A stretch of DNA of 6,350 bases, taken from contig CAZTQR010000118.1 in the NCBI GenBank assembly GCA_964615795.1, forward strand, positions 1 to 6,350. The letters run 5' to 3'. The first letter of the stretch is position 1. Every line of letters begins with the position of its first letter. The notes under the pieces were generated by a model that searched no databases, was not told where the DNA came from, and saw only the letters and a program-made list of their open reading frames with translations. The stretch is from JADJAH01 sp964615795 (GTDB lineage Bacteria > Bacteroidota > Ignavibacteria > Tepidaquicellales > Tepidaquicellaceae). The position numbers and the translations under genes were made by a program. Shown here piece by piece: positions 1 through 6,076 of this stretch.

Positions 1-2
1 CG

Positions 3-815
3 CTGCACTTCTATGAATCAGATAATCCGAACTCAGCACAAGAGTTGTATCTTCTTGCATATCAAAGCGAATTCAACCGCGAGTATGAGGCTGCAATTGA
101 ATATTACAAAGAAATTGTATCTGAATACAAAGACAGCAGTTCAACTTCTACAAGTCTTGCAAGGATATTCAACTGTTACGTTAAGAAACAGGCAACTATA
201 ACAGAGTATGCACTTTTGGAAAATTACTTTCTTGCTATAGCGGCAGACACTTCACACTCTATCATCATGCGAAATATTTCCGAAGACCTGGTGATTCAAT
301 CAAACATAAAGCAAGGCAATATCGAAGAAGCGATCTCGGATTACGATGAGATATATGCAATCAACACAAACACTCCGAAAGGATTTCATGCTCTCATCAA
401 CCGCGAGATACTCTCTGCCGGCGCGGGAGATAATCTGATTGCCGGAAACACCTTCGAAGAAGTTGACCTTAAGCAATATAAGATCAATGCACTGCTGAAA
501 GGTCCTAACGCCAAGACTGAGAAGGAAAAATTATTGGTGAACGCAATACCACACAGGTTCGGTTTGTCTCAGAACTATCCAAACCCATTCAACCCAAAGA
601 CGACGATCGCCTACGGCATTCCGCAGTCAGGCAATGTTGTGCTGAAGATATTCGACATGGCGGGACGGGAGATCAGAACACTCGTGAATGAATACAAGGA
701 TGCAGGTTACTATGCTGCGAAGTTCGACGGCAGTTCTCTCGCTTCAGGCACTTACATCTACCGAATCGAAAGCGGGAGTTTTGTATCGGCCAAGAAGATG
801 ATCTTGCTGAAGTGA
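3..815 (+). CDS. Secreted TPR-like protein with C-terminal type IX secretion sorting domain (5' partial)
   Basis: The frame is open from the first bases of the window, so the gene starts outside it; about 270 residues are visible. The first ~145 visible residues are helical and TPR-like, with two similar stretches (around EYEAAIEYYKEIVSEYKD and GNIEEAISDYDEIYAINT) of the kind that form protein-protein scaffolds. From about position 549 to the stop lies a classic Por/T9SS type A sorting domain: LSQNYPNPFNP, then IFDMAGREIRTLVNE, SGTYIYRIESG and the terminal KKMILLK. In this family the domain directs a Sec-exported protein through the outer membrane by type IX secretion, after which it is usually cleaved; surface attachment or release is therefore inferred. 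The missing N-terminal part should hold a signal peptide and perhaps a beta-helix or other extracellular domain, but that cannot be seen. The sorting domain is certain; the role of the protein is unknown. Confidence 0.9.
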   Translation: MHFYESDNPNSAQELYLLAYQSEFNREYEAAIEYYKEIVSEYKDSSSTSTSLARIFNCYVKKQATITEYALLENYFLAIAADTSHSIIMRNISEDLVIQSNIKQGNIEEAISDYDEIYAINTNTPKGFHALINREILSAGAGDNLIAGNTFEEVDLKQYKINALLKGPNAKTEKEKLLVNAIPHRFGLSQNYPNPFNPKTTIAYGIPQSGNVVLKIFDMAGREIRTLVNEYKDAGYYAAKFDGSSLASGTYIYRIESGSFVSAKKMILLK

Positions 816-843
816 CGATCATTATTCCTTATTATCAATATTT

Positions 844-864
844 CGGATCTGCACAGAAGATCCG
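844..864 (+). terminator. Hairpin downstream of the T9SS protein gene, possible terminator
   Basis: CGGATCT (844-850) and AGATCCG (858-864) form a perfect 7-bp stem around a 7-nt loop, 28 bp after the stop codon. The position suits a transcription terminator. There is no run of T directly after the stem (the sequence continues GTTTCAATTCC), so a canonical intrinsic terminator is not proven; it could instead be an RNA-processing or 3'-end stabilising hairpin. Confidence 0.35.
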
Positions 865-1028
865 GTTTCAATTCCTCCGGTTTCACTCAGTTTGAAACGA
901 TCTTCTTCAGAGGTTGATAATTTTTTTGCTGACAGATTTGAGAGAAAATGCTCACAGCTTCCGTTCGGGTAAGTTGCTGAGGTGATTACTCTCTGTCCGA
1001 ATGACGAGACAGCACATCTTACATTGAA

Positions 1029-1057
1029 TTGACACATCTGCATGCTTGAAGTATTTT
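1029..1057 (+). promoter_or_regulatory. Promoter-like boxes TTGACA-17-TATTTT
   Basis: TTGACA at 1029-1034 is a perfect match to the bacterial -35 consensus, and TATTTT at 1052-1057 matches four of six -10 positions at the ideal 17-bp spacing. A transcript would start near 1064 and run through the hairpins at 1101-1144 toward the DHFR-like gene at 1362, giving a leader of about 300 nt. Such matches also arise by chance, and Bacteroidota-type primary sigma factors prefer different boxes, so this is a weak call. Confidence 0.22.
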
Positions 1058-1361
1058 CCCGAACATGGGTTTGCAGAGAGTAACTGTAAGAGCTGATATT
1101 ATTCTCTTAAGATGGAGAATGCCCGGTCTTCAGAGTCTGAAGGCAGTTCTGATTCATAAACGTATCTGCAACGACCATTTGGCTGAAATGCAATCGCCGT
1201 TTGAAAAACTGATGTGGTATGCGCAATTGATACCTGCGGCAATCCGCACAGCGCGTGGTGTTTTCGCACACTTTTCGGGGGAGTGTTTTGTGTACACTTA
1301 ATTGTCAGCAATCAATGTACCGGACGACCCGGCAAAACAAACAGACGATCAGGATCTTGAA

Positions 1362-1928
1362 ATGAGAAAAGTAATTGCCGCAATCAATATGACGCTCGAC
1401 GGGGTTTGCGACCATACTGCCGGGGTTGTGGATGAGGACCTGCACAATCATTATTCTGAACTCATAAACAGTGCGGGAGTGATATTGTATGGCCGCAAAA
1501 CATTTCAGCTAATGCAATTCTGGCAAACATTACTGAAGGATCCTTCCGGTGAAAGTTCTATGGATGACTTCGCAGTTTCCATAGACAAGATTCCGAAAGT
1601 TGTTTTTTCCAACACACTGAAAGATACTAACTGGAACAGTGCAGTAATTGCAGACAGGCATCCTGATGAAACTGTTATGGAACTCAGGCAACAATCAGGA
1701 AAGGACATTCTGGTAGGCAGCCGGAGTCTGATCATTCAGCTTTTGAACAGCAGTCTTGTTGACGAATTTCAATTATGCATTCATCCTGTCATTGAAGGAG
1801 AAGGCCTGCGGTTGTTTGACCGGATAAAGGGCAGGACAATTTTCAAGCTCATTAAGACAAAATCCCTGAAGTCGGGTGCAACAGTGCTTTATTATGAACC
1901 GGGATCAGAAATAGCAGCGGGCGGCTGA
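1362..1928 (+). CDS. Dihydrofolate reductase-like (RibD C-terminal domain) family protein, copy 1
   Basis: This 188-residue protein has the fold shared by DHFR and the reductase domain of RibD, a NAD(P)H-binding oxidoreductase family that is mostly uncharacterised in stand-alone form. Family landmarks in order: the first strand and loop NMTLDG (residues 9-14), the nucleotide-binding helix start LYGRKTF (42-48), strand KVVFSNTL (79-86), the glycine turn DILVGSRSL (115-123), HPVIEGEGLRLF (141-152) and the last strand SGATVLYYEP (171-180). The frame is open upstream to 1302, but ATG 1362 is chosen because the homologous region begins there (MRKVIAAINM) and AGGA at 1351-1354 sits 7 nt upstream. 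The loop after LDG lacks the usual FxA/FIAG-like residues (it reads LDGVCDHTAG), so cofactor or substrate preference may differ from copy 2 at 3037. No folate or riboflavin genes are nearby, so a role in those pathways is unsupported; cytoplasmic location is inferred from the absence of a signal peptide. Confidence 0.88.
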   Translation: MRKVIAAINMTLDGVCDHTAGVVDEDLHNHYSELINSAGVILYGRKTFQLMQFWQTLLKDPSGESSMDDFAVSIDKIPKVVFSNTLKDTNWNSAVIADRHPDETVMELRQQSGKDILVGSRSLIIQLLNSSLVDEFQLCIHPVIEGEGLRLFDRIKGRTIFKLIKTKSLKSGATVLYYEPGSEIAAGG

Positions 1929-2009
1929 CACGGGCTTCGCGGCAGACAGATTGACACTGTTTTGTTCCTTTCGTGACAGACTTTGCAGACCAGGAGCTTT
2001 GTGTCGCGA

Positions 2010-2035
2010 CTGCTTTCAGTTTGCTCTGAAAGCAG
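2010..2035 (+). terminator. Perfect 10-bp hairpin between the DHFR-like and DUF1203 genes
   Basis: CTGCTTTCAG (2010-2019) and CTGAAAGCAG (2026-2035) form an uninterrupted 10-bp stem around the 6-nt loop TTTGCT. It lies 81 bp after the stop of the first DHFR-like gene and 65 bp before the DUF1203 start. No T tract follows the stem (ATCTGACAG), so either a non-canonical terminator or a leader structure of the DUF1203 mRNA fits. It is the strongest stem in the left half of the window. Confidence 0.45.
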
Positions 2036-2100
2036 ATCTGACAGAAAGCCGAACATTTTGCTTTCTTTCTAAAACAATCCTTAAACAGATTTAACAAGAT

Positions 2101-2574
2101 ATGACAAATAACTTCCGGCTTGTAGCATTAGACAAATCTCAATTCTCAGCGCTGTTCGGCCTAAGTGACAGTGAATTGGCAGACAAAGGGATCATAAGAA
2201 TGGTGGTGGACGAGTTTCCGGGTTTTCCTTGCAGAGTGAGTCTGGCAGACGCTGAGATTGGCGAAGAAGTTATCCTGTTGTATTTTGAACATCACAAAGT
2301 GAATTCACCTTATAGGTCAGGCGGGCCGATATTTGTCAGGAAGACAGCACAAACATCTGAGCCGGGGATAAACGAAGTACCGGAAATGTTCAGGCACAGA
2401 CTTTTATCAATTCGCGGATTTGACAAAAATGCAATGCTGATTTTTGCAGACGTTACGCATGGCGAAGATCTGAAGGAAAAACTTAACAGCATACTGAACA
2501 ATACTGCAATAGAGTATTTGCACATTCATAATGCAAAGCCGGGGTGCTTCAATTGTTTGGTGGTAAGAGCTTAG
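2101..2574 (+). CDS. DUF1203 family protein
   Basis: A 157-residue soluble protein whose length and sequence match the DUF1203 family (Pfam PF06718) over its whole length. Characteristic blocks are the FPGFPCRVSLADAEIGEEV region followed by LLYFEHH (residues 39-65), SPYRSGGPIFVR (69-80), the strand LLSIRGFD (101-108) and the C-terminal YLHIHNAKPGCFNCLV (139-154). No biochemical function is established for this family, and the sequence shows no catalytic motif I can name. The conserved His and Cys residues (His64-His65, His141, His143, Cys149, Cys152) are visible and could bind metal, but that is speculation. There is no signal peptide or membrane segment. ATG 2101 is the first in-frame start and gives the full family length; upstream there is only AACAAGAT, a poor ribosome site. 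The gene stands alone, 172 bp after the DHFR-like gene and just before a truncated phosphoesterase. Confidence 0.87.
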   Translation: MTNNFRLVALDKSQFSALFGLSDSELADKGIIRMVVDEFPGFPCRVSLADAEIGEEVILLYFEHHKVNSPYRSGGPIFVRKTAQTSEPGINEVPEMFRHRLLSIRGFDKNAMLIFADVTHGEDLKEKLNSILNNTAIEYLHIHNAKPGCFNCLVVRA

Positions 2575-2603
2575 CTGTTTGTCTGTAAAAAATGAATCTC
2601 CGA

Positions 2604-2621
2604 CATTGCTTTGCCGCAATG
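2604..2621 (+). repeat. Small inverted repeat after the DUF1203 gene
   Basis: CATTGC (2604-2609) and GCAATG (2616-2621) form a 6-bp stem with a 6-nt loop, 29 bp past the DUF1203 stop codon. It may aid transcript ending, or it may simply be part of the sequence brought next to the broken phosphoesterase gene; no T tract follows. Confidence 0.25.
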
Positions 2622-2656
2622 CAGGGTGACGTGCTTTCAAGTTACAGTTGTGGTAA

Positions 2657-2995
2657 ATCGAAGCTCCGGGGTTATGTGATTGGACTTTCAACAGGCATCG
2701 CGGAGGACCGATAAAAAAGCACTGGGACCTGATCCCCGCAGATACTGTCGTTCTTATAACACACGGCCCTGTGTTCGGTACGCTTGACACAAATTCGCAA
2801 GGTCAGCATGTCGGATGTAAAGACCTTCTTAAGAGAGTGCCGGAAGTAAGACCCAAAGTTCATATCTGCGGACATATACATGAATCTTACGGTACGGCGG
2901 AAAAGTCCGGCATCAGGTTCATTAACGCGAGTGTTCTCAATGCAGTCTGTGAACTGGCAAACAGGCCGGTCGAGTTTGAACTTGAAACCGGATGA
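2657..2995 (+). pseudogene. 5'-truncated calcineurin-like metallophosphoesterase remnant
   Basis: The frame from the stop at 2654 onward encodes 112 residues that match only the C-terminal half of metallophosphoesterases of the MPPED/calcineurin-like type. It reads FNRHRGGPIKKHWDLIP, then VVLITHGPVFGTLD, then HVGCKDLLKRVPEVRPKVH, and ends with ICGHIHESYGTA. The THGP and GHIH blocks supply the late histidine metal ligands. The early motifs (D-x-H, GDxxD, GNHD) that complete the two-metal site are missing, and no frame in 2575-2656 encodes them. A GTG at 2771 could open a 74-residue product, but it would lack most of the metal site too. The most likely reading is a gene that lost about its first half by deletion or rearrangement, with a junction near 2655-2670. 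The retained frame shows no internal stop, so the loss may be recent. Ancestrally it would have hydrolysed phosphodiesters or phosphomonoesters in the cytoplasm. Confidence 0.8.
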
Positions 2996-3036
2996 CGCCA
3001 ATGAACAATCCTATCACAAAATAATATAAGAACTCT

Positions 3037-3609
3037 ATGCGAAGAATCATTTCATTCATGCACATATCCCTTGACGGCTTTGTGGCAGGGCCGAGCGGTG
3101 AAATGGACTGGATCAAAATTAATGAAGAGATCTTTGATCATGTCGGAAAGCGGATAAGCGAAGGCGACATTTCAATGTACGGCCGGGTAACTTATGAGAT
3201 GATGGAAAGTTACTGGCCCACTGCCGCAGACAAGCCAAACGCAACAAGGCATGACATTGAACATTCAAAGTGGTATGAGAAAGTTCATAAGGTTGTCTTG
3301 TCAAGGACGTTAAAGGAGGCAGAATTAACCAACACAACGATCATCGGAGGTGACCTTACTGCGGAGATCAATGAAATAAGAAAAGATGGCGGCCGGGAGA
3401 TATTGCTTTTCGGCAGTCCGTCAGCAACGCATTCGCTTATGCAGCTGGATCTTATTGACGGCTACTGGCTGTTTGTTAATCCGGTTGTTCTTGGCCGCGG
3501 CATTCCTCTGTTTAAGGGCATAAAGGAGAAGGTCACCCTGAAGCTCCTTACAAGCAAACAGTTTGACTGCGGTGTAACGGAACTTAGCTACATTGTGAAC
3601 AGGCAATAG
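3037..3609 (+). CDS. Dihydrofolate reductase-like (RibD C-terminal domain) family protein, copy 2
   Basis: A 190-residue protein of the same DHFR/RibD-C superfamily as the gene at 1362, in the YwjB/YyaP-like style. Landmarks are the SLDGFVAGPSGEMDW loop (residues 11-25), which is the canonical form of the segment that is altered in copy 1. They continue with MYGRVTYEMM (47-56), KVVLSRTL (85-92), EILLFGSPSATHSL (121-134), NPVVLGRGIPLF (148-159) and the final strand GVTELSY (179-185). The family binds NAD(P)H; the substrate of stand-alone members is generally unknown. ATG 3037 is directly followed by the conserved MRRIISFMHISLDG start; upstream ATAAGAAC is at best a weak ribosome site. It begins 41 bp after the metallophosphoesterase remnant and may share its transcript. 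The two DHFR-like proteins agree at motifs but differ widely elsewhere, so they are old paralogues or separate acquisitions, not a recent duplication. Confidence 0.92.
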   Translation: MRRIISFMHISLDGFVAGPSGEMDWIKINEEIFDHVGKRISEGDISMYGRVTYEMMESYWPTAADKPNATRHDIEHSKWYEKVHKVVLSRTLKEAELTNTTIIGGDLTAEINEIRKDGGREILLFGSPSATHSLMQLDLIDGYWLFVNPVVLGRGIPLFKGIKEKVTLKLLTSKQFDCGVTELSYIVNRQ

Positions 3610-3817
3610 GAACGAACAGGCAGTACTGTCATTACGACTGCGTTAAGCAAACATATTGTGCCGTGTGATTCGAAAGCCCGGCCGGTTGTGCGGAAATGAG
3701 GAATGTTTTTTCCATTGAACCCCACAAAATATGCTGACACTTTGTACTTTGAAATCCACCGCGAGTCCTAAGCCATGAACAGACGGATGAAATTTCGAAA
3801 AATAAAATTGAAGAAGG

Positions 3818-4519
3818 ATGATAACCATTGACAACTATTTGGACAGCCATTACATAAACCGGAGTAACTGGCTTAGAGCTGCCGTTCTTGGCGCCAATGA
3901 CGGAATAATATCCATCTCAAGTCTTGCAATAGGTGTAGCTGCAGCCAGCGTCTCAAGAGATCCGATTCTGCTGGCAACCATTGCCGGACTTGTTGCAGGG
4001 GCATTATCAATGGCCGCCGGCGAGTATGTTTCGGTCAGTTCACAAACCGACATTGAAAAGGCAGACATTGAGAGAGAAAGACAGGAGCTTGAAAAGATGC
4101 CGGATGCTGAGATGAAAATTCTTGCCGAGATCTACAGAAGAAGGGGGCTCAAAACAGAGACGGCATTACAGGTTGCAAAGGAATTGACGGAAGCTGATGC
4201 ACTCGGAACTCACATTCGTGATGAACTTGGTATTAATGAAATAAGCCAGGCAAAGCCGATGCAGGCCGCATTCGCATCGGGAGCCGCATTCACAGCGGGC
4301 GGAGTTCTGCCTTTGCTGGTTACGATCTTTGCGCCTGTATCGGGCATGGAGTATTTTCTTTATGGATTCACTATTCTGTTTCTCATAATACTCGGAGCAG
4401 TATCGGCAAAGACAGGCGGCTCAGGCATTGCCAAAGCTGTCATACGAATTCTGATATGGGGAACAATTGCTATGGGCTTGTCCGCACTCGTCGGTTACAT
4501 ATTTGGAGTGAATGTCTGA
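3818..4519 (+). CDS. VIT/CCC1-family Fe2+/Mn2+ transporter
   Basis: A 233-residue membrane protein of the vacuolar iron transporter (VIT1/CCC1) family, which moves Fe2+ or Mn2+ out of the cytoplasm; in bacteria this means export or metal detoxification. Segments in order: TM1 with the signature LGANDGIISISSLAIGVAAA (residues 24-43), TM2 with ILLATIAGLVAGALSMAAGEYVSV (50-73), a charged, Glu-rich cytoplasmic helical region (about 78-145), then TM3 (about 149-171), TM4 (177-196) and TM5 (207-229). Asp28 and Met65 are the likely counterparts of the pore Asp and Met of the plant VIT1 structure, and the Glu-rich region matches the cytoplasmic metal-collecting domain. There is no ferritin-like N-terminal domain, so it is not an MbfA type. 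ATG 3818 is the first possible start after an in-frame stop at 3809. The purine-rich AGAAGG lies directly against it with no spacer, which is unusual. The gene stands alone with gaps of 208 and 873 bp. Confidence 0.93.
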   Translation: MITIDNYLDSHYINRSNWLRAAVLGANDGIISISSLAIGVAAASVSRDPILLATIAGLVAGALSMAAGEYVSVSSQTDIEKADIERERQELEKMPDAEMKILAEIYRRRGLKTETALQVAKELTEADALGTHIRDELGINEISQAKPMQAAFASGAAFTAGGVLPLLVTIFAPVSGMEYFLYGFTILFLIILGAVSAKTGGSGIAKAVIRILIWGTIAMGLSALVGYIFGVNV

Positions 4520-5135
4520 TTCCGGATCTTCGAACACAATACAGGTCCATGTTCATTTTTCTCCGAGTAATCAGCCGGTTTGCTGTGCCTTTGTGAGACT
4601 TTTCATCTTAACTAAGATGCAGTATTTCTCTTGAATTCCGGTGTTTCCCCGAATATAAACTTACGGATTCCGTGCACCGGATTATGAGATTGTTTGCTGC
4701 AATATTGAACGAACAGAATGATCGGTTATTGCAAATTGATCAGCGAATTTAAGGCCGGAGAAACAAGCGGCAAACCTTGTCAATGATCACCTGAATATCT
4801 TTTCGGGATCACTGTTGAGATCTTCCGTCTCATAATTTTCTAAAGCTCACCCGGTTCCGGAGCGAGCCGTGATTGCGGCATAATTATCCTGCCGGGTTCT
4901 CTTTCTGACTCAATCCATTCGCAATCCAATTACAAATACGTTTCAAGTCACTCCGCATCAATTATCGCAATCGATTTAACTATTTCAGATAATATGTCTT
5001 TGGGAAAAGAATAAGGATATATCTGATCTCGGATCGAATGCTTTGTCATCAAATTCAGGTTGTCTCACTAAACAAAGTAATCTCTTGTACCAATAAGACA
5101 GAGAGCTTTCCTTAAGAAGTCCTGTAGGAACTTTG

Positions 5136-5249
5136 TCATTCTCTTGAACACGCAAGACAATCACTGCACATGTATCCGGAGATAAAACTCTTTTTCAGCC
5201 ATGTTTCAAAATCTGCAAATGCTTCATCCTTCGTTCCCTGAAAATTCAT
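5136..5249 (-). CDS. Possible small protein, 37 residues, unrecognised
   Basis: On the minus strand ATG (5249-5247) opens a 37-residue frame ending in TGA (5138-5136). A strong Shine-Dalgarno sequence, GGAGGG, lies 8 nt upstream (plus-strand 5258-5263), better than that of any long gene in this window. The product begins MNFQGTKDEAFADFETW, continues with a lysine-rich stretch and ends with YMCSDCLACSRE, a Cys-x2-Cys-x2-Cys cluster that could bind metal or be redox active. I recognise no family. Its stop overlaps the ATG of a 23-codon frame (ATGA overlap). It lies about 107 bp from the palindromic operator and diverges from the TetR gene, a usual place for a repressor target. A frame this short can occur by chance, so it may be noise or the remnant of a larger gene. 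Confidence 0.28.
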   Translation of the reverse strand: MNFQGTKDEAFADFETWLKKSFISGYMCSDCLACSRE

Positions 5250-5355
5250 ACAAAGATCCCTCCGTCTCTCCGGCACTCTGTCGGGTAAACCCCCGGTTCT
5301 GATCTGTAAAAAGAGCCTTCCGAAAATATGTGTTGCTTCTTTGCTCAGGTAATTG

Positions 5356-5384
5356 CATTTTACATACCAATGGTATGTAAAATG
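5356..5384. promoter_or_regulatory. Perfect 29-bp palindromic TetR-family operator
   Basis: CATTTTACATACCA (5356-5369) is followed by one central A and then its exact reverse complement TGGTATGTAAAATG (5371-5384): 14-bp arms with no mismatch. It ends 8 bp before the TetR start codon. A core of ACATACC facing GGTATGT is a typical shape for TetR-family binding sites, and the placement indicates autorepression. A plausible -35 (TTGCAT, 5353-5358) and -10 (TAAAAT, 5378-5383, spacing 19) overlap the palindrome, so a bound dimer would block polymerase. With that -10 the transcript would start almost at the ATG, which would fit the absence of a ribosome site. Being symmetric, the site could also control leftward transcription. 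Confidence 0.85.
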
Positions 5385-5392
5385 ATTTTCGC

Positions 5393-6058
5393 ATGAAAAG
5401 GACGAAAGAAGAAGCAAGAGCGACTAAGGAAACAATTTTGAAGTGCGCGGTGCAGGCGTTTATTGAAAAGGGGTTTGAAAGGACATCGCTTGCCTATATC
5501 GCAGAAAAAGCGGGACTGACAAAGGGGGCGATCTTCTGGCACTTCAAGGATAAGAGCAATATCCTGGATGAGATCATTGAACTATATGACAAGGAAGCTA
5601 TCGACTATCTCCCGAATGTGCTGGAGGCGGACCTGTCACCGCTGATGAAGATTAAATTCCTTGTTTACGCATATATTCCGGAATTCACAGACAGGAAAAG
5701 GCTTGCAAATCTTTTCAGACTGAAATCTGAAATCTCTAACCATTACAGAATGAGAAACCGTCAGCCGTTTGCTATGGTCTTCATCAACAAACTCGAAGAG
5801 CTTTTTAAGATGGCGATTGAATCAGGCGAAGTGAAGAAGAACATTGATCCGCATATCACACCGCTTACGATCAGCCTGATCATTACCGGCACATACATAA
5901 GGTATGACGTTGATCCTGCATTCTTCGGGAGGCTCAGCCACATAGAAGACATAATGAACGATTATTTCGCCCGGATCTCAACGGCTAAAGGGGCAGCTGC
6001 AACAGCAGATCACCGGGAAGCGGTGAAAAGGCTTTTTCCAAAACTGACAGAATATTAA
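5393..6058 (+). CDS. TetR/AcrR-family transcriptional repressor
   Basis: A 221-residue regulator, normal length for the family. The N-terminus MKRTKEEARATKETIL, followed by AFIEKGFERTSL and the helix-turn-helix (residues 31-54: TSLAYIAEKAGLTKGAIFWHFKDK split over two helices), matches the AcrR/TtgR branch, whose members repress efflux or envelope genes and release DNA on binding hydrophobic ligands. The C-terminal part (about 60-195) is the helical ligand and dimerisation domain and is too variable to predict the inducer. The tail after residue 197 is Ala-rich with basic residues. ATG 5393 is the first start after an in-frame stop at 5378; no Shine-Dalgarno is present (TTTTCGC precedes it). 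The palindrome at 5356-5384 is the presumed binding site. Only 18 bp separate it from the exported protein gene at 6077, so the two probably form one autoregulated operon. No efflux pump gene is visible in the window, though one may lie further right. Confidence 0.94.
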   Translation: MKRTKEEARATKETILKCAVQAFIEKGFERTSLAYIAEKAGLTKGAIFWHFKDKSNILDEIIELYDKEAIDYLPNVLEADLSPLMKIKFLVYAYIPEFTDRKRLANLFRLKSEISNHYRMRNRQPFAMVFINKLEELFKMAIESGEVKKNIDPHITPLTISLIITGTYIRYDVDPAFFGRLSHIEDIMNDYFARISTAKGAAATADHREAVKRLFPKLTEY

Positions 6059-6076
6059 CAAACCAAATACATCATC

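Larger units (their letters stand above)
816..1361. other. 546-bp gap without a convincing gene
   Basis: Open frames of 70-80 codons exist here (822-1043 minus, 1065-1301 plus, 1099-1311 minus), but they lack ribosome binding sites, overlap one another or lie antisense, and resemble no protein family I recognise. Visible structures are the hairpin at 844-864, a stem ATTCTC/GAGAAT at 1101-1120 with an 8-nt loop, and a stem around CTTCAG-AGT-CTGAAG at 1128-1142. The latter extends at 1126-1144 by one G-C pair and one wobble. A seven-T run lies at 921-927. A promoter-like pair of boxes lies at 1029-1057. This could be a long leader region, decayed sequence or an unrecognised RNA; nothing decides between these. 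Confidence 0.5.
4520..5392. other. 873-bp gap without a confident gene
   Basis: Between the metal transporter and the TetR gene I find no long frame with protein-like content and no RNA gene. There is a hairpin-like CATCTTA/TAAGATG at 4604-4619, and an interrupted inverted repeat TCAGATA/TATCTGA at 4985-5026 with a 28-nt spacer. A 9-bp direct repeat CTTTGTCAT occurs at 5041-5049 and 5131-5139. On the minus strand a chain of short frames (5249 to 5136, 5139 to 5068, 5049 to 4948) is the only coding-like signal; the first has a good ribosome site and is listed separately. The stretch may be a decayed gene or regulatory spacer; its right end holds the TetR operator. Confidence 0.5.

Noticed and set aside
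822..1043. 73-codon minus-strand frame beside the T9SS gene
   Set aside because: No ribosome site before its ATG and no similarity to a family I know; it overlaps the 844-864 hairpin and looks like a chance frame.
1065..1301. 78-codon plus-strand frame after the T9SS gene
   Set aside because: No ribosome site, no recognisable family, and an overlapping minus-strand frame of similar length; its residue pattern is not protein-like.
1951..1979. TTGACA at 1951-1956 as a promoter for the DUF1203 gene
   Set aside because: No acceptable -10 box at 16-19 bp spacing (TGACAG at 17).
2407..3001. Long minus-strand frames opposite the DUF1203 and phosphoesterase genes
   Set aside because: They are antisense shadows of clearly recognisable plus-strand coding sequence.
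3678..3685. CCGGCCGG palindrome upstream of the transporter gene
   Set aside because: Only 8 bp with no loop or extended arms; not distinguishable from chance or a restriction-type site.
4780..4833. 17-codon minus-strand frame with a basic product
   Set aside because: Too short and without a ribosome site; expected by chance in spacer DNA.
4718..4842. Short plus-strand frame (22 codons, stop, then 18 more open codons)
   Set aside because: The halves look mildly protein-like but are too short to tell from chance, with no ribosome site and no known family.
5041..5139. CTTTGTCAT direct repeat as a mobile-element footprint
   Set aside because: Only 9 bp, 90 bp apart, with no inverted ends or transposase; it coincides with two ATGACAAAG frame starts on the minus strand.
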